From positions 372,001 to 436,000 of the forward strand of contig NZ_JACOFR010000004.1 of assembly GCF_019455385.1 (NCBI RefSeq): DNA of 64,000 bases. The letters run 5' to 3'. The position numbers were made by a program, and so were the translations under genes. Every line of letters starts with the position of its first letter. The stretch's first letter is position 1. Below are positions 26,060-33,778 of the stretch, one piece after another. The notes under the pieces were generated by a model. That model searched no databases, was not told the origin of the DNA, and worked only from the letters and a program-made list of their open reading frames with translations. This DNA comes from Bradyrhizobium sp. BR 10289 (GTDB lineage: Bacteria > Pseudomonadota > Alphaproteobacteria > Rhizobiales > Xanthobacteraceae).

Positions 26060-27865
26060 ATGGCCGATATTGCGTCTCTCGGAGTTGTCGAGCATCCGCG
26101 CACCAAGGCGCGCAAACGCAAGCTCGATCCGCTGTGGCTGGCGCTGCCCGGCCTCGGCTTCCTGGGCTTGTTTCTGGTCTGGCCGACCGCACAGATGTTG
26201 TCCGTCAGCGTGATGGACAAGGTCACCGGCGCGCTGACTTTCGCTCCGTTCCTGCGAATCTGGAACGGCGGCCCCTATCTCACCGTGCTGTCGACGACAT
26301 TCCAGGTCGCGCTCTGGACCACTGTGCTCTGCCTGGTGCTTGGCTATCCCCTCGCCTATTGGCTGTCGCAGAAGCCGGCCCACCAGCAGCGCATCGCCGC
26401 CTTGTTCGTATTGCTGCCGTTCTGGACCAGCGCGCTGATCAAGAACTTTTCCTGGCTGGTGCTGCTCGGGCGCAACGGGATCGTGGCGAAAACCATGGCC
26501 GCGATCGGCCTGAAGGGCGGAGATCAATTGCTGTTCGGACGCACCACCGTCATCTTCGCGATGGTGCACACGCTGCTGCCGCTCGCGGTCATCACGATGT
26601 TGCCGGTCATGAACCAGATCGACCGCCGCCTGACGATGGCGGCATCGACACTTGGCGCGAACGGCGCGCGCGCGTTCTGGCAGGTGTTCTTCCAACCCTC
26701 GATCCGCGGGGTCGCTTCGGCGGGCCTCCTCGTTCTTGTCGCCTCGCTCGGCTTCTTCATCACGCCGGCGCTTGTCGGCGGCGCCAGGGAAACGATGATC
26801 GGGCAGCTCATCATCCTGCAGATCAATGAGCTGCAGAACTGGCAGCTCGGCAGCGCACTCGCCGCGATCCTTCTGATCTCGACCATCGCGATCTGTTTCA
26901 TCTACGATCGGATCTTCGACCTGTCGGCCGTGACGACGGGCCAAGGAAGACCAACGAAGACCAACGGCCCGATACGCCGGGCCGGACTTGCCATGGTCAA
27001 CGCCGCCGGCCTGATCTGCGGCATGATCGAGGAGATCTGGAAACGCAACATCCGCGGTCTGCGCGGGGGCGTCCTGCTTTCGATCTACGCCTGGGTCATG
27101 ATCGCTTTGCTGCTGGCGCCGATCATCGCCTTTGTCCCAATGGCCTTCACCGGCTCGACTTTTCTGTCGTTTCCGCCGCCGAGTTGGAGTGGGCGCTGGT
27201 TCGAGCAGTTCTTTGCCTCCCCGCTCTGGCTCGGCGCGATGACCCGTTCATTCGGAATCGGATTCGCGACGGCGGCCATCACGCTGCTGATCGCGTCGAT
27301 GGCGGCCTACGGGGTCGCCAGGACGCGCAGCCGGCTGGGCGGCATCGCGTTCCTCCTCTGCCTCTCACCGATGATGGTCCCGTCCATCGTGATCGCGATC
27401 GCGCTGTTCTATCTATTCGCGCGGATGGGGTTGGTGGCAAGCAACGTTGGCATCACCATCGGCCACACGGTTATCGCCATGCCCGTGGTGTTCATGGTCA
27501 TGCTGGCGACCTTCAAGGGGTATGACTGGAAGCTCGATGCGGCGGCCTCGACGCTCGGCGCCGGACGGCTGCGCACGTTCTGGCGCATCACCTTGCCGCT
27601 GGTGGCTGGCGGCCTTGCCGTCGGCTTCGTGACCGGCTTTCTGCAATCGTTCGAGGAACTGACGGTCGCGCTGTTCGTCGGTGGTGGCATCAAGACGACC
27701 CTGCCGAAGCAGATGTGGGATGGGATTCTGCTGCAGGTCAGCCCGGTCATCGCCGCAGCGTCCGTCGTCGTGCTCCTGGTCGTGATCGTCATGTTTGCGA
27801 TCATCGAGATCGTTCAGGCGCGCCGCTCGCCCGCGTCCGGTCCCGCCGCTACCAGGGATTCGTGA
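26060..27865 (+). CDS. Fused double ABC permease (system B)
   Basis: A 601-residue membrane protein with two complete PotB/PotC-type permease domains in one chain, roughly residues 20-290 and 330-590, about twelve helices. Each half has its own EAA loop: MAASTLGANGARAFWQVFF and DAAASTLGAGRLRTFW. Between them is a linker (TTGQGRPTKTNGPIRR). In system A the two halves are separate genes, so this importer would work with a single permease polypeptide and an ATPase dimer, as in FbpB-type iron importers. The ATG at 26060 is used; a GTG three bases earlier is equally possible. It follows the monooxygenase gene by 45 bp. Confidence 0.92.
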   Translation: MADIASLGVVEHPRTKARKRKLDPLWLALPGLGFLGLFLVWPTAQMLSVSVMDKVTGALTFAPFLRIWNGGPYLTVLSTTFQVALWTTVLCLVLGYPLAYWLSQKPAHQQRIAALFVLLPFWTSALIKNFSWLVLLGRNGIVAKTMAAIGLKGGDQLLFGRTTVIFAMVHTLLPLAVITMLPVMNQIDRRLTMAASTLGANGARAFWQVFFQPSIRGVASAGLLVLVASLGFFITPALVGGARETMIGQLIILQINELQNWQLGSALAAILLISTIAICFIYDRIFDLSAVTTGQGRPTKTNGPIRRAGLAMVNAAGLICGMIEEIWKRNIRGLRGGVLLSIYAWVMIALLLAPIIAFVPMAFTGSTFLSFPPPSWSGRWFEQFFASPLWLGAMTRSFGIGFATAAITLLIASMAAYGVARTRSRLGGIAFLLCLSPMMVPSIVIAIALFYLFARMGLVASNVGITIGHTVIAMPVVFMVMLATFKGYDWKLDAAASTLGAGRLRTFWRITLPLVAGGLAVGFVTGFLQSFEELTVALFVGGGIKTTLPKQMWDGILLQVSPVIAAASVVVLLVVIVMFAIIEIVQARRSPASGPAATRDS

Positions 27866-27978
27866 GGCGTGCGCGTCGTGCGAGGGGACTGCACGCAGCG
27901 GTCCAGAATCCACGGATCAAAGAGCGCAAATTGAACGCCGATTGATACTTTGCTTTCATTTGAAGCTGCAACGATACG

Positions 27979-28962
27979 TCACGGACGGAGCACGGCAGCG
28001 CCAACGAGCTTACCCTCCCTCAAGCGAGCGAGCGCTTCGTTGGCCTCGGTCAGCGGGAATACCGTCGTGTGTGTTCGAATACCGGCCTTGGCGGCGGCTG
28101 CGAGGAAATCGGTTCCGTCGCGCCGCGTCAGATTTGCCACCGACATGATCTGCCGTTCTCCCCAGAGACTATCGTATGGGAATGCGGGAATGTCAGACAT
28201 ATGGATGCCGGCGCAGACGACACGGCCGCCCTTCCGCACCGCGCGCAGGGCAATCGGTACCAATGCGCCAACAGGTGCATAGATGATTGCGGCGTCGAGC
28301 TCGATCGGCGGCCTGTCCTCGGAAGCGCCGGCCCAATCCACGCCGAGCGAAAGCGCAAGCTGCTGCGCATCCCGATCGCCGGCACGCGTAAAGGCATAGA
28401 CGGCCCGGCCTTGTTTTCGAGCAAGCTGCGCCACGATATGACCTGCCGCGCCAAAGCCATAGATGCCCAATGCTTTGTCCTCGCCAGCCATGACCAGCGA
28501 TCTCCAGCCGATCAGACCGGCGCAGAGCAGCGGGGCGATGGATGCGTCATCGCCGTCCTCACCAAGTGGAAAGCAATACCTGGCATCGGCGACCAGATGG
28601 CTGGCAAAACCACCATCGCGCGTGTAGCCGGTGAACTTGGCGCGATCGCAGAGATTTTCCTTCCCGATGCGGCAGTAGAGGCACTCTCCGCAGGTGTAAC
28701 CAAGCCAGGGTACGCCGACACGCATGCCTGGGACCAGATCCTTGACATCCTCGCCCAGCGCATCGACGCGGCCGACGATCTCATGGCCCGGAACGATCGG
28801 ATAGGGAATGTCGGGCAGCTCACCGTCAACGACGTGCAGATCGGTTCGACAAACTCCGCAGGCACTGACCTTGATGCGAACCTCGCCTCGTCCAGGAACG
28901 GGATCCGCTCGCTCCTGAAATGAAAGCGGCTTGCCGCGCGCAGTCAGGATCATTGCATGCAT
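27979..28962 (-). CDS. Zinc-dependent alcohol dehydrogenase
   Basis: A 327-residue medium-chain dehydrogenase. Catalytic zinc site: Cys in SACGVCRTDLH and GHEIVG (His-Glu). The structural zinc lobe CGECLYCRIGKENLC has four Cys. The cofactor site is GIYGFGAAGHIVAQ. Such AdhA-type enzymes oxidise primary alcohols or reduce aldehydes with NAD(H). It is the last island gene before the right junction, convergent with the permease gene (113-bp gap, no clear terminator). It could deal with aldehydes released by the aldolase or lyase, or come from an unrelated insertion. Confidence 0.9.
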   Translation of the reverse strand: MHAMILTARGKPLSFQERADPVPGRGEVRIKVSACGVCRTDLHVVDGELPDIPYPIVPGHEIVGRVDALGEDVKDLVPGMRVGVPWLGYTCGECLYCRIGKENLCDRAKFTGYTRDGGFASHLVADARYCFPLGEDGDDASIAPLLCAGLIGWRSLVMAGEDKALGIYGFGAAGHIVAQLARKQGRAVYAFTRAGDRDAQQLALSLGVDWAGASEDRPPIELDAAIIYAPVGALVPIALRAVRKGGRVVCAGIHMSDIPAFPYDSLWGERQIMSVANLTRRDGTDFLAAAAKAGIRTHTTVFPLTEANEALARLREGKLVGAAVLRP

Positions 28963-29058
28963 TGATCGCTGCCTCGTTTAGCCCTTCTTGTCTTTCGTCG
29001 AGGCGAACGGCGACACCATTGAACTCCGGTCCCGCGGCCGGGCAAAGCTTCACGTATC

Positions 29059-29739
29059 TTATCTGATCCCGTCTCGGATCATGTACCCGGCGCCGCGGAT
29101 CGTGTGCAGCAGCGGGCGCTCAAAACCCTTGTCGATCTTGGAGCGCAGCCGCGAAATGTGCACGTCGATCACGTTGGTCTGCGGATCGAAATGATAGTCC
29201 CACACGTTCTCCAGCAGCATGGTGCGCGTCACCACCTGGCCGGCATGCTTCATGAGGTATTCGAGCAAACGAAATTCGCGCGGCTGCAGCGTCAGCTCGT
29301 CCTTGCCGCGGGCGACGCGGTGGGAGAGCCGGTCGAGCTCGAGATCGCCGACGCGGTAGAGCGTGTCCTCGGCGGGGCCGCCGCGGCGGCGCGACAGCAC
29401 CTCGACGCGGGCGAGCAGCTCGGCGAAGGAATAGGGTTTTGGCAGATAGTCGTCGCCGCCGGCGCGCAGGCCCTTGATGCGGTCGTCGACCTGGCCGAGC
29501 GCCGAGAGAATCAGCACCGGCGTCGTATCGTCCTTGGCGCGTAGCGCGCCGATCAGCGACAGGCCGTCGCGCTTGGGCAGCATGCGGTCGACCACCAGCA
29601 CGTCGTACTCGCCGTTCTCGGCCATGGCGAGGCCCTCCTCGCCGTCGGCGGCGTGGTCGGCGATGTGTCCGACCTCGCGAAACGCCTTCACGAGGTAGTC
29701 GGCGGATTCACGGTCGTCTTCAATGATGAGGAGGCGCAT
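29059..29739 (-). CDS. feuP: FeuP-like OmpR-family response regulator
   Basis: A 226-residue regulator. The ATG at 29739 (MRLLIIEDD) is preferred to the TTG at 29769 because the receiver domain starts directly there. The acidic pocket is E7-D8-D9, phosphorylation site D51 (LVVDRMLPK), and Lys in DDYLPKPYSF. The C-terminal winged helix contains LQPREFRLLEYLMKHAGQVVTR and NVIDVHISRLRSKID. The last residues GYMIRDGIR lie across the right island junction. Its natural partner kinase is at 3839-5293. Upstream, a terminator separates it from degP, so it should have its own promoter in 29740-29830. The feuP name rests on order and domain type. Confidence 0.88.
   Translation of the reverse strand: MRLLIIEDDRESADYLVKAFREVGHIADHAADGEEGLAMAENGEYDVLVVDRMLPKRDGLSLIGALRAKDDTTPVLILSALGQVDDRIKGLRAGGDDYLPKPYSFAELLARVEVLSRRRGGPAEDTLYRVGDLELDRLSHRVARGKDELTLQPREFRLLEYLMKHAGQVVTRTMLLENVWDYHFDPQTNVIDVHISRLRSKIDKGFERPLLHTIRGAGYMIRDGIR
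29075..29085. repeat. Right copy of the 11-bp junction core
   Basis: CGGATCATGTA, identical to 5293-5303 and in the same orientation. Here it forms part of the last codons of the intact regulator gene (YMIR), so an island-borne tail restores the reading frame and stop codon of the regulator. This is the pattern seen when elements integrate in the 3' end of a gene. Confidence 0.6.
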
Positions 29740-29830
29740 CGTGCGTTCGGCGGCGGTCAAGGAGGTCAACCTTCTCTAAACATGGCGCGAGCGGCAATCG
29801 CATGCAAGCCAAGCGAACGGGAGGTAGGTA

Positions 29831-29873
29831 GCCAAAAAGGGCGGGCGGTGAAGCTGGGGGGACCTCACCGCCC
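29831..29873 (-). terminator. Rho-independent terminator after degP
   Basis: GGGCGGTGA (29843-29851) and TCACCGCCC (29865-29873) make a perfect 9-bp stem with a 13-base loop. On the minus strand the stem is followed by a TTTTT run (29833-29838 region). It lies downstream of degP and before the response regulator, so most degP transcripts should stop here. A second, weaker stem (CCTTCCG/CGGAAGG, 29878-29914) lies just upstream of it. Confidence 0.6.
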
Positions 29874-30013
29874 TAGGCCTTCCGACGGAGGGGGGGCGTA
29901 ATTCCACCGGAAGGTAGACTGGGGAAGCGAACGTTACGCTGCTCCCCCGAAGGGCGCCGGCGGCGGGGGCGACTGATGCCGCGGGCACCCCTCATCTCGA
30001 AAGCTCCTCGCGC

Positions 30014-31594
30014 TCAGCCCTTGGCGAGGGGGATGGCGACGAAGCGCGACTGGCCGCCGCTCTTCACGCGCATCAGGACGCTGTTCTTGTTGTCGGTCCG
30101 CGCCGCGGTGATGGCGTCGCGGACGTCGCCGGCGGTGGCCACGGTCTTGCCGCCGACCTCGAGGATCACGTCACCTTCCTTGAAGCCGCGTTCGGCCGCG
30201 GCGCTCTTCGGATCGACTTCGGTGACGACGACGCCGTCCTTGCCGGCGCCGGCGACGGTATTGGCGGGCGCCACGGTCATGCCGAGCTTCGGCACATCGG
30301 TGCCCTTGCTCGCGCCCTTGCCGCTGTCGTTATCGATGTCAGCCTTGGCCTCGACCGTGTTCGGCAGCTGGCCGAGGGTCATGGTGACGACCTTGTCCTG
30401 GCCCTTGTGCAGCACGTTGAGCTTGACGGACGCGCCGGGCGCCATGCCGCCGATGGTGCGGGCAAGCTCGCGGGCGTCCTTGACGGGTTCGCCGTTGACC
30501 GACGTGATCACGTCGCCGGACTCGATGCCGGCCTTGGCCGCCGGACCGTCCTTCTGCGGCTCCGCCACCAGCGCGCCTTCGGCCTTCTTCATGCCGAGGC
30601 TGTCGGCGATGTCGGATGTCACGGGCTGGATCTGCACGCCGATCCAGCCGCGGCTGACCGAGCCCTTGTCCTTGAGCTGGGCCACGACGCTCTTCACGGT
30701 GCTCGCAGGAATCGAGAACGCGATGCCGACGCTGCCGCCGGAGGGCGAGTAGATCGCCGTGTTGACGCCCATCACCTCGCCGTTGGTGTCGAACGCCGGA
30801 CCGCCGGAATTGCCCTTGTTCACGGGCGCGTCGATCTGGATGAAATCGTCATAGGGGCCATTGCCGATGTCGCGGCCGCTGGCCGAGACGATGCCGGCGG
30901 TCACGGTGCCGCCGAGGCCGAAGGGGTTGCCGACAGCGAGCACCCAGTCGCCGATCCGCGGCTTGCTGTCCGCGAGCTTGGCAAACGGGAAGTTCGAGCC
31001 GCCCTCGACCTTGATCAAGGCGAGGTCGGTGCGCTGGTCGGTGCCGATCACCTTGGCGGTGTAGGTCTTGCCGTCGTCGGTGGTGACCTCGACCTTGTCG
31101 GCGCCGTCGACCACGTGGTTGTTGGTCACGGCAAAGCCGTCAGCCGAGATGAAGAAACCGGAGCCCTGGCCCTGCACGACGCGGCCACGACCACCACCCT
31201 TCAAACCGGGGAAACCATCCGGACCGCCGAAGCGGCGGAAGAAGCGCTCCATCGGCGAGCCGGGCTGGAACGGCGACTGCGCATCGTCGCCGTCATCGTT
31301 GCTCGCGGTCTTTTCCTTGATGTTGACCTTCACCGAGATCACCGACGGTTTGACGCGCTCGACAATGTCGGCAAAACCGATCGGACGCTCGACCTTCTTG
31401 ACCTCGTTGTTGACCTGCGCGTGCGCCGGGCTGGAGAACAGATCGGCGGGCGAGGTCGACGGGCTGAAGCCATGGACGGCAATGCCGAGACCTGCGACGA
31501 CCGACGCCATCAGCGCGATCCTGCGGGCCGAGAAAATCGACCGGCGCGGCTGCCGGTAGGACGGAAGGTTCGAGAGGTCGATACGGTCGCTCAT
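30014..31594 (-). CDS. degP: DegP/HtrA-family periplasmic serine protease (Do)
   Basis: A 526-residue periplasmic protease and chaperone. An N-terminal segment (residues about 25-50) acts as signal anchor. The catalytic triad is H160 (VTNNHVVDG), D190 (RTDLALIKV) and S263 (GNSGGPAFD). Two PDZ domains follow, near residues 285-385 (GWIGVQIQPVTSDIADSLG) and 420-515 (LGMTVAPANTV, AERGFKEGDVI). It degrades misfolded envelope proteins. In Brucella, Bartonella and rhizobia htrA/degP lies between cycL and feuP, as here, except that a chemoreceptor gene has come between cycL and degP. Confidence 0.95.
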   Translation of the reverse strand: MSDRIDLSNLPSYRQPRRSIFSARRIALMASVVAGLGIAVHGFSPSTSPADLFSSPAHAQVNNEVKKVERPIGFADIVERVKPSVISVKVNIKEKTASNDDGDDAQSPFQPGSPMERFFRRFGGPDGFPGLKGGGRGRVVQGQGSGFFISADGFAVTNNHVVDGADKVEVTTDDGKTYTAKVIGTDQRTDLALIKVEGGSNFPFAKLADSKPRIGDWVLAVGNPFGLGGTVTAGIVSASGRDIGNGPYDDFIQIDAPVNKGNSGGPAFDTNGEVMGVNTAIYSPSGGSVGIAFSIPASTVKSVVAQLKDKGSVSRGWIGVQIQPVTSDIADSLGMKKAEGALVAEPQKDGPAAKAGIESGDVITSVNGEPVKDARELARTIGGMAPGASVKLNVLHKGQDKVVTMTLGQLPNTVEAKADIDNDSGKGASKGTDVPKLGMTVAPANTVAGAGKDGVVVTEVDPKSAAAERGFKEGDVILEVGGKTVATAGDVRDAITAARTDNKNSVLMRVKSGGQSRFVAIPLAKG

Positions 31595-31766
31595 GCAGGG
31601 GATCTCCAGGGGGCCTTGAATTCCTTTTTGGTGCCGGATGCCAGCACCCTACGGACCTGAAGATGGGGGCTCGCGCCTTACCGTGCGCTGGCGGCGGGGT
31701 TAAACTTTTGTAATGAAGGGCGAGGAGCGGTGCGGCGGTTTATCGCAGGCCAAAAGGCGTGGTCTC

Positions 31767-31794
31767 GCAGGAACTTAATCGAGTTCCTGCGACC
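31767..31794 (-). terminator. Perfect 11-bp hairpin after the chemoreceptor gene
   Basis: TCGCAGGAACT (31767-31777), loop TAATCG, and the exact complement AGTTCCTGCGA (31784-31794). It lies 28 bp after the chemoreceptor stop. On the minus strand a CCTTTTGG sequence follows after about ten bases, so it works poorly as a textbook terminator but is the likely transcript end. The rest of the 31595-31821 gap is degP upstream region with no clear promoter. Confidence 0.45.
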
Positions 31795-31821
31795 GGCAAG
31801 GACCGTGCTTGTTAATGGCGT

Positions 31822-33165
31822 TTAGCTGGCTCGGACGCTGACGATGAACTCGTCGACTTCACGCTTCAGGGTCTCTGCCTGCCGCGACAGATCGACCGCG
31901 GAATCCCGCGCCTCGGCCGCCATGCGCCCGGTCTCGGCTGAGGTCGAGGTGATCTGGACGATGTGATTGGAGACGTCGAGCGTTCCGTGGGCGGCGTCCT
32001 GCGCGCTGCTTGTGATCTCCTGCGTCGCGTTGCGCTGTTGGGCGGTGTCGACCTCGATGCCCGACATGATCGAGGAGATCTCCGACAGCGTCTTCGAGAT
32101 GCCGTCGATCGCCTCGCGCGTCTCTGCCGTGATGCCCTGGATGCTGGCGACGTGCGCGGTGATTTCCTCGGTCGCCTTGCTGGTCTGGTGCGCGAGGCTC
32201 TTCACCTCGGAGGCGACCACGGCAAAACCCTTGCCGGCCTCCCCCGCCCTTGCCGCCTCGATGGTGGCGTTGAGCGCGAGCAGATTGGTCTGCGAGGCGA
32301 TCGCCTGCACCAGCTGCACGACCTCGCCGATCTTGTCGGCGGCATCCGACAGCGTGTGGATGGTGTCGCGGCTCCTCTCGGCTTGGGACGCGGCGCCCTC
32401 GGCGCGCTGGGTCGCATCGGTGACCCGACGGCTGATCGTGCCGATCGAGTTCGTCATCTCCTCGGCCGAGCCCGCGACCGTCTGCACGCTGGCGCTGGCC
32501 TGGCTTGCCGCGCTGGCAACCGCCTTGGCCTTGGTGCTGGTGTCGTTGGCGGTGCGCGAGAGGGTTTCCGCATTGCTCTTCAAATGCACGGCCGATGACG
32601 CCACGCTGTCAACGACGCCGGCCACGAGATCGTTGAAGCGTTTGATCCGCTCATCGAGGAATTTCGACCGCTCGGCCTGGTGCTGCGCCTCATGCAATTG
32701 CTGCTCGGTGAGCCGGCGCCGCTCGATGCCGCTGGTCTTGAACACTTCCAATGCAGCCGCAAGCAGGCCGATCTCGTTGCTGCCGCCCAGGCCGGGCACG
32801 GGCGTTTCGAATTTCTGGTCGGCGACCTCGCGCATCGCATGCACGATGGCCGCCAGCGGATTGAGGATGCCGTTGCGCACGGCGAAGAAAGTGGCGAGAC
32901 AGATCGCGACGGCGACCACTGCGATCACGCCGCAGGCGATCAGGAAATAAGAGAAGGCCGTCTGGGCCTGCTGGTAGATCAGCATCGCATGGTCACGCGC
33001 GGAGCCGCTCAGCGCCGAAAAATCCGACGACAGGCTGGTGATCTCGTTGTTGAGATAGAGCACCGCGACAAATCCGGTGCCGCCGCCGATGCCCAGCAGG
33101 AACAATAATGCAGCGACGACGGCGCCGACCAGGAAGCGGATCGTCAGATTGCTGTTCGCGAACAT
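31822..33165 (-). CDS. Methyl-accepting chemotaxis protein with a very small periplasmic loop
   Basis: A 447-residue chemoreceptor. TM1 is near residues 10-36, then only about 35 residues outside, TM2 near 68-93, a HAMP segment ([28 protein letters not shown]) and the coiled-coil signalling domain with the tip region [47 protein letters not shown]. With so little periplasmic sequence it may sense membrane state or internal signals. No other che gene is near. It interrupts the cycL-degP neighbourhood known from relatives, with a short sequence duplication at the cycL side (33271-33304). Confidence 0.93.
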   Translation of the reverse strand: MFANSNLTIRFLVGAVVAALLFLLGIGGGTGFVAVLYLNNEITSLSSDFSALSGSARDHAMLIYQQAQTAFSYFLIACGVIAVVAVAICLATFFAVRNGILNPLAAIVHAMREVADQKFETPVPGLGGSNEIGLLAAALEVFKTSGIERRRLTEQQLHEAQHQAERSKFLDERIKRFNDLVAGVVDSVASSAVHLKSNAETLSRTANDTSTKAKAVASAASQASASVQTVAGSAEEMTNSIGTISRRVTDATQRAEGAASQAERSRDTIHTLSDAADKIGEVVQLVQAIASQTNLLALNATIEAARAGEAGKGFAVVASEVKSLAHQTSKATEEITAHVASIQGITAETREAIDGISKTLSEISSIMSGIEVDTAQQRNATQEITSSAQDAAHGTLDVSNHIVQITSTSAETGRMAAEARDSAVDLSRQAETLKREVDEFIVSVRAS

Positions 33166-33270
33166 CTCGGGGACTCAAGGTCTGGAATCGAATCTCGCGA
33201 CAAGCTTCCAGACAAAGGTCAACAGAGCATGAAGTAAGCGGACCCGGCCAGCCTAAGTATCATTACTGAG

Positions 33271-33304
33271 GTCAGGACGACTTGACTTAAGTCAGGACGA
33301 CTTG
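33271..33304. repeat. 20-bp-spaced duplication of the cycL 3' end
   Basis: GTCAGGACGACTTG occurs at 33271-33284 and again at 33291-33304. The second copy contains the stop codon and last codons of cycL. A short tandem duplication like this can be left by an insertion or repair event, possibly the one that placed the chemoreceptor gene here. Confidence 0.5.
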
Positions 33305-33774
33305 GCTTCGTCCGACATGAGAGCCGCAAGCCGCGCCTCTTCCTCGGGCGTGAGCGGCGGAGCCGGTACGTCTGCACCGCTTCGCGCCCGACGCCGGATC
33401 TGCAGCCACAGCGCAACGCCGCCGCCGATCAGCAGCAGCGGCGCGAGCAGCCACAACGCCATGGTCTGCCGCTCGAAGCGCGGCTTGAGCAGCACGAACT
33501 CGCCGTAGCGCGCGACGAGGAAGTCCAGCACCTGCGAATTGCTGTCGCCGGCCGAGATGCGCTCGCGCACCAGCAGACGCAGGTCGCGCGCGAGCGGCGC
33601 ATCGGAATCGTCGATCGACTGGTTCTGGCAGACCATGCAGCGCAGCTCGCGCGACAGCTCGCGCGCACGGGCTTCCTTTGCGGGATCCGACATGATCTCG
33701 TCGGGCTGCACGGCGTGCGCTGCCGGCACGGCCAGCAGCACGAGTGCGACGATCGCGGCCATCATCCGGCGCAT
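33292..33774 (-). CDS. cycL: CycL/CcmH, apocytochrome c thiol reductase subunit
   Basis: A 160-residue protein with a signal peptide (ending near AAHA, residue 21), the redox motif LRCMVCQNQSI with the CxxC near residues 46-49, and one C-terminal membrane helix near 105-125. CycL/CcmH keeps the apocytochrome CxxCH motif reduced and presents it to the CcmF haem lyase. It follows cycK by four bases and closes the operon cycHJKL. The C-terminal tail is short and acidic (LTPEEEARLAALMSDEAKSS). Confidence 0.94.
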   Translation of the reverse strand: MRRMMAAIVALVLLAVPAAHAVQPDEIMSDPAKEARARELSRELRCMVCQNQSIDDSDAPLARDLRLLVRERISAGDSNSQVLDFLVARYGEFVLLKPRFERQTMALWLLAPLLLIGGGVALWLQIRRRARSGADVPAPPLTPEEEARLAALMSDEAKSS

Positions 33775-33778
33775 CAGA

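Larger units (their letters stand above)
5304..29085. mobile_element. Putative ~23.8 kb catabolic genomic island between feuP-like and feuQ-like genes
   Basis: The block separates two genes that are adjacent and coupled in related genomes and is flanked by the 11-bp direct repeat in their shared 3'/5' region. Its contents (oxygenases, two ABC importers, MFS carriers, lyases, IclR and LysR regulators) have nothing to do with the housekeeping genes on either side. Both strands are used and two genes in it are decayed. No integrase, transposase, tRNA or relaxase was recognised, so the route of entry is unknown; an integrase may have been lost, perhaps near the eroded left end. The integration reading is inference from the duplicated junction. 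Confidence 0.6.

Noticed and set aside
5304..29058. Integrase, transposase, tRNA or conjugation gene in the island
   Set aside because: Checked for and not found on either strand; the island call rests on the duplicated junction and gene order only.
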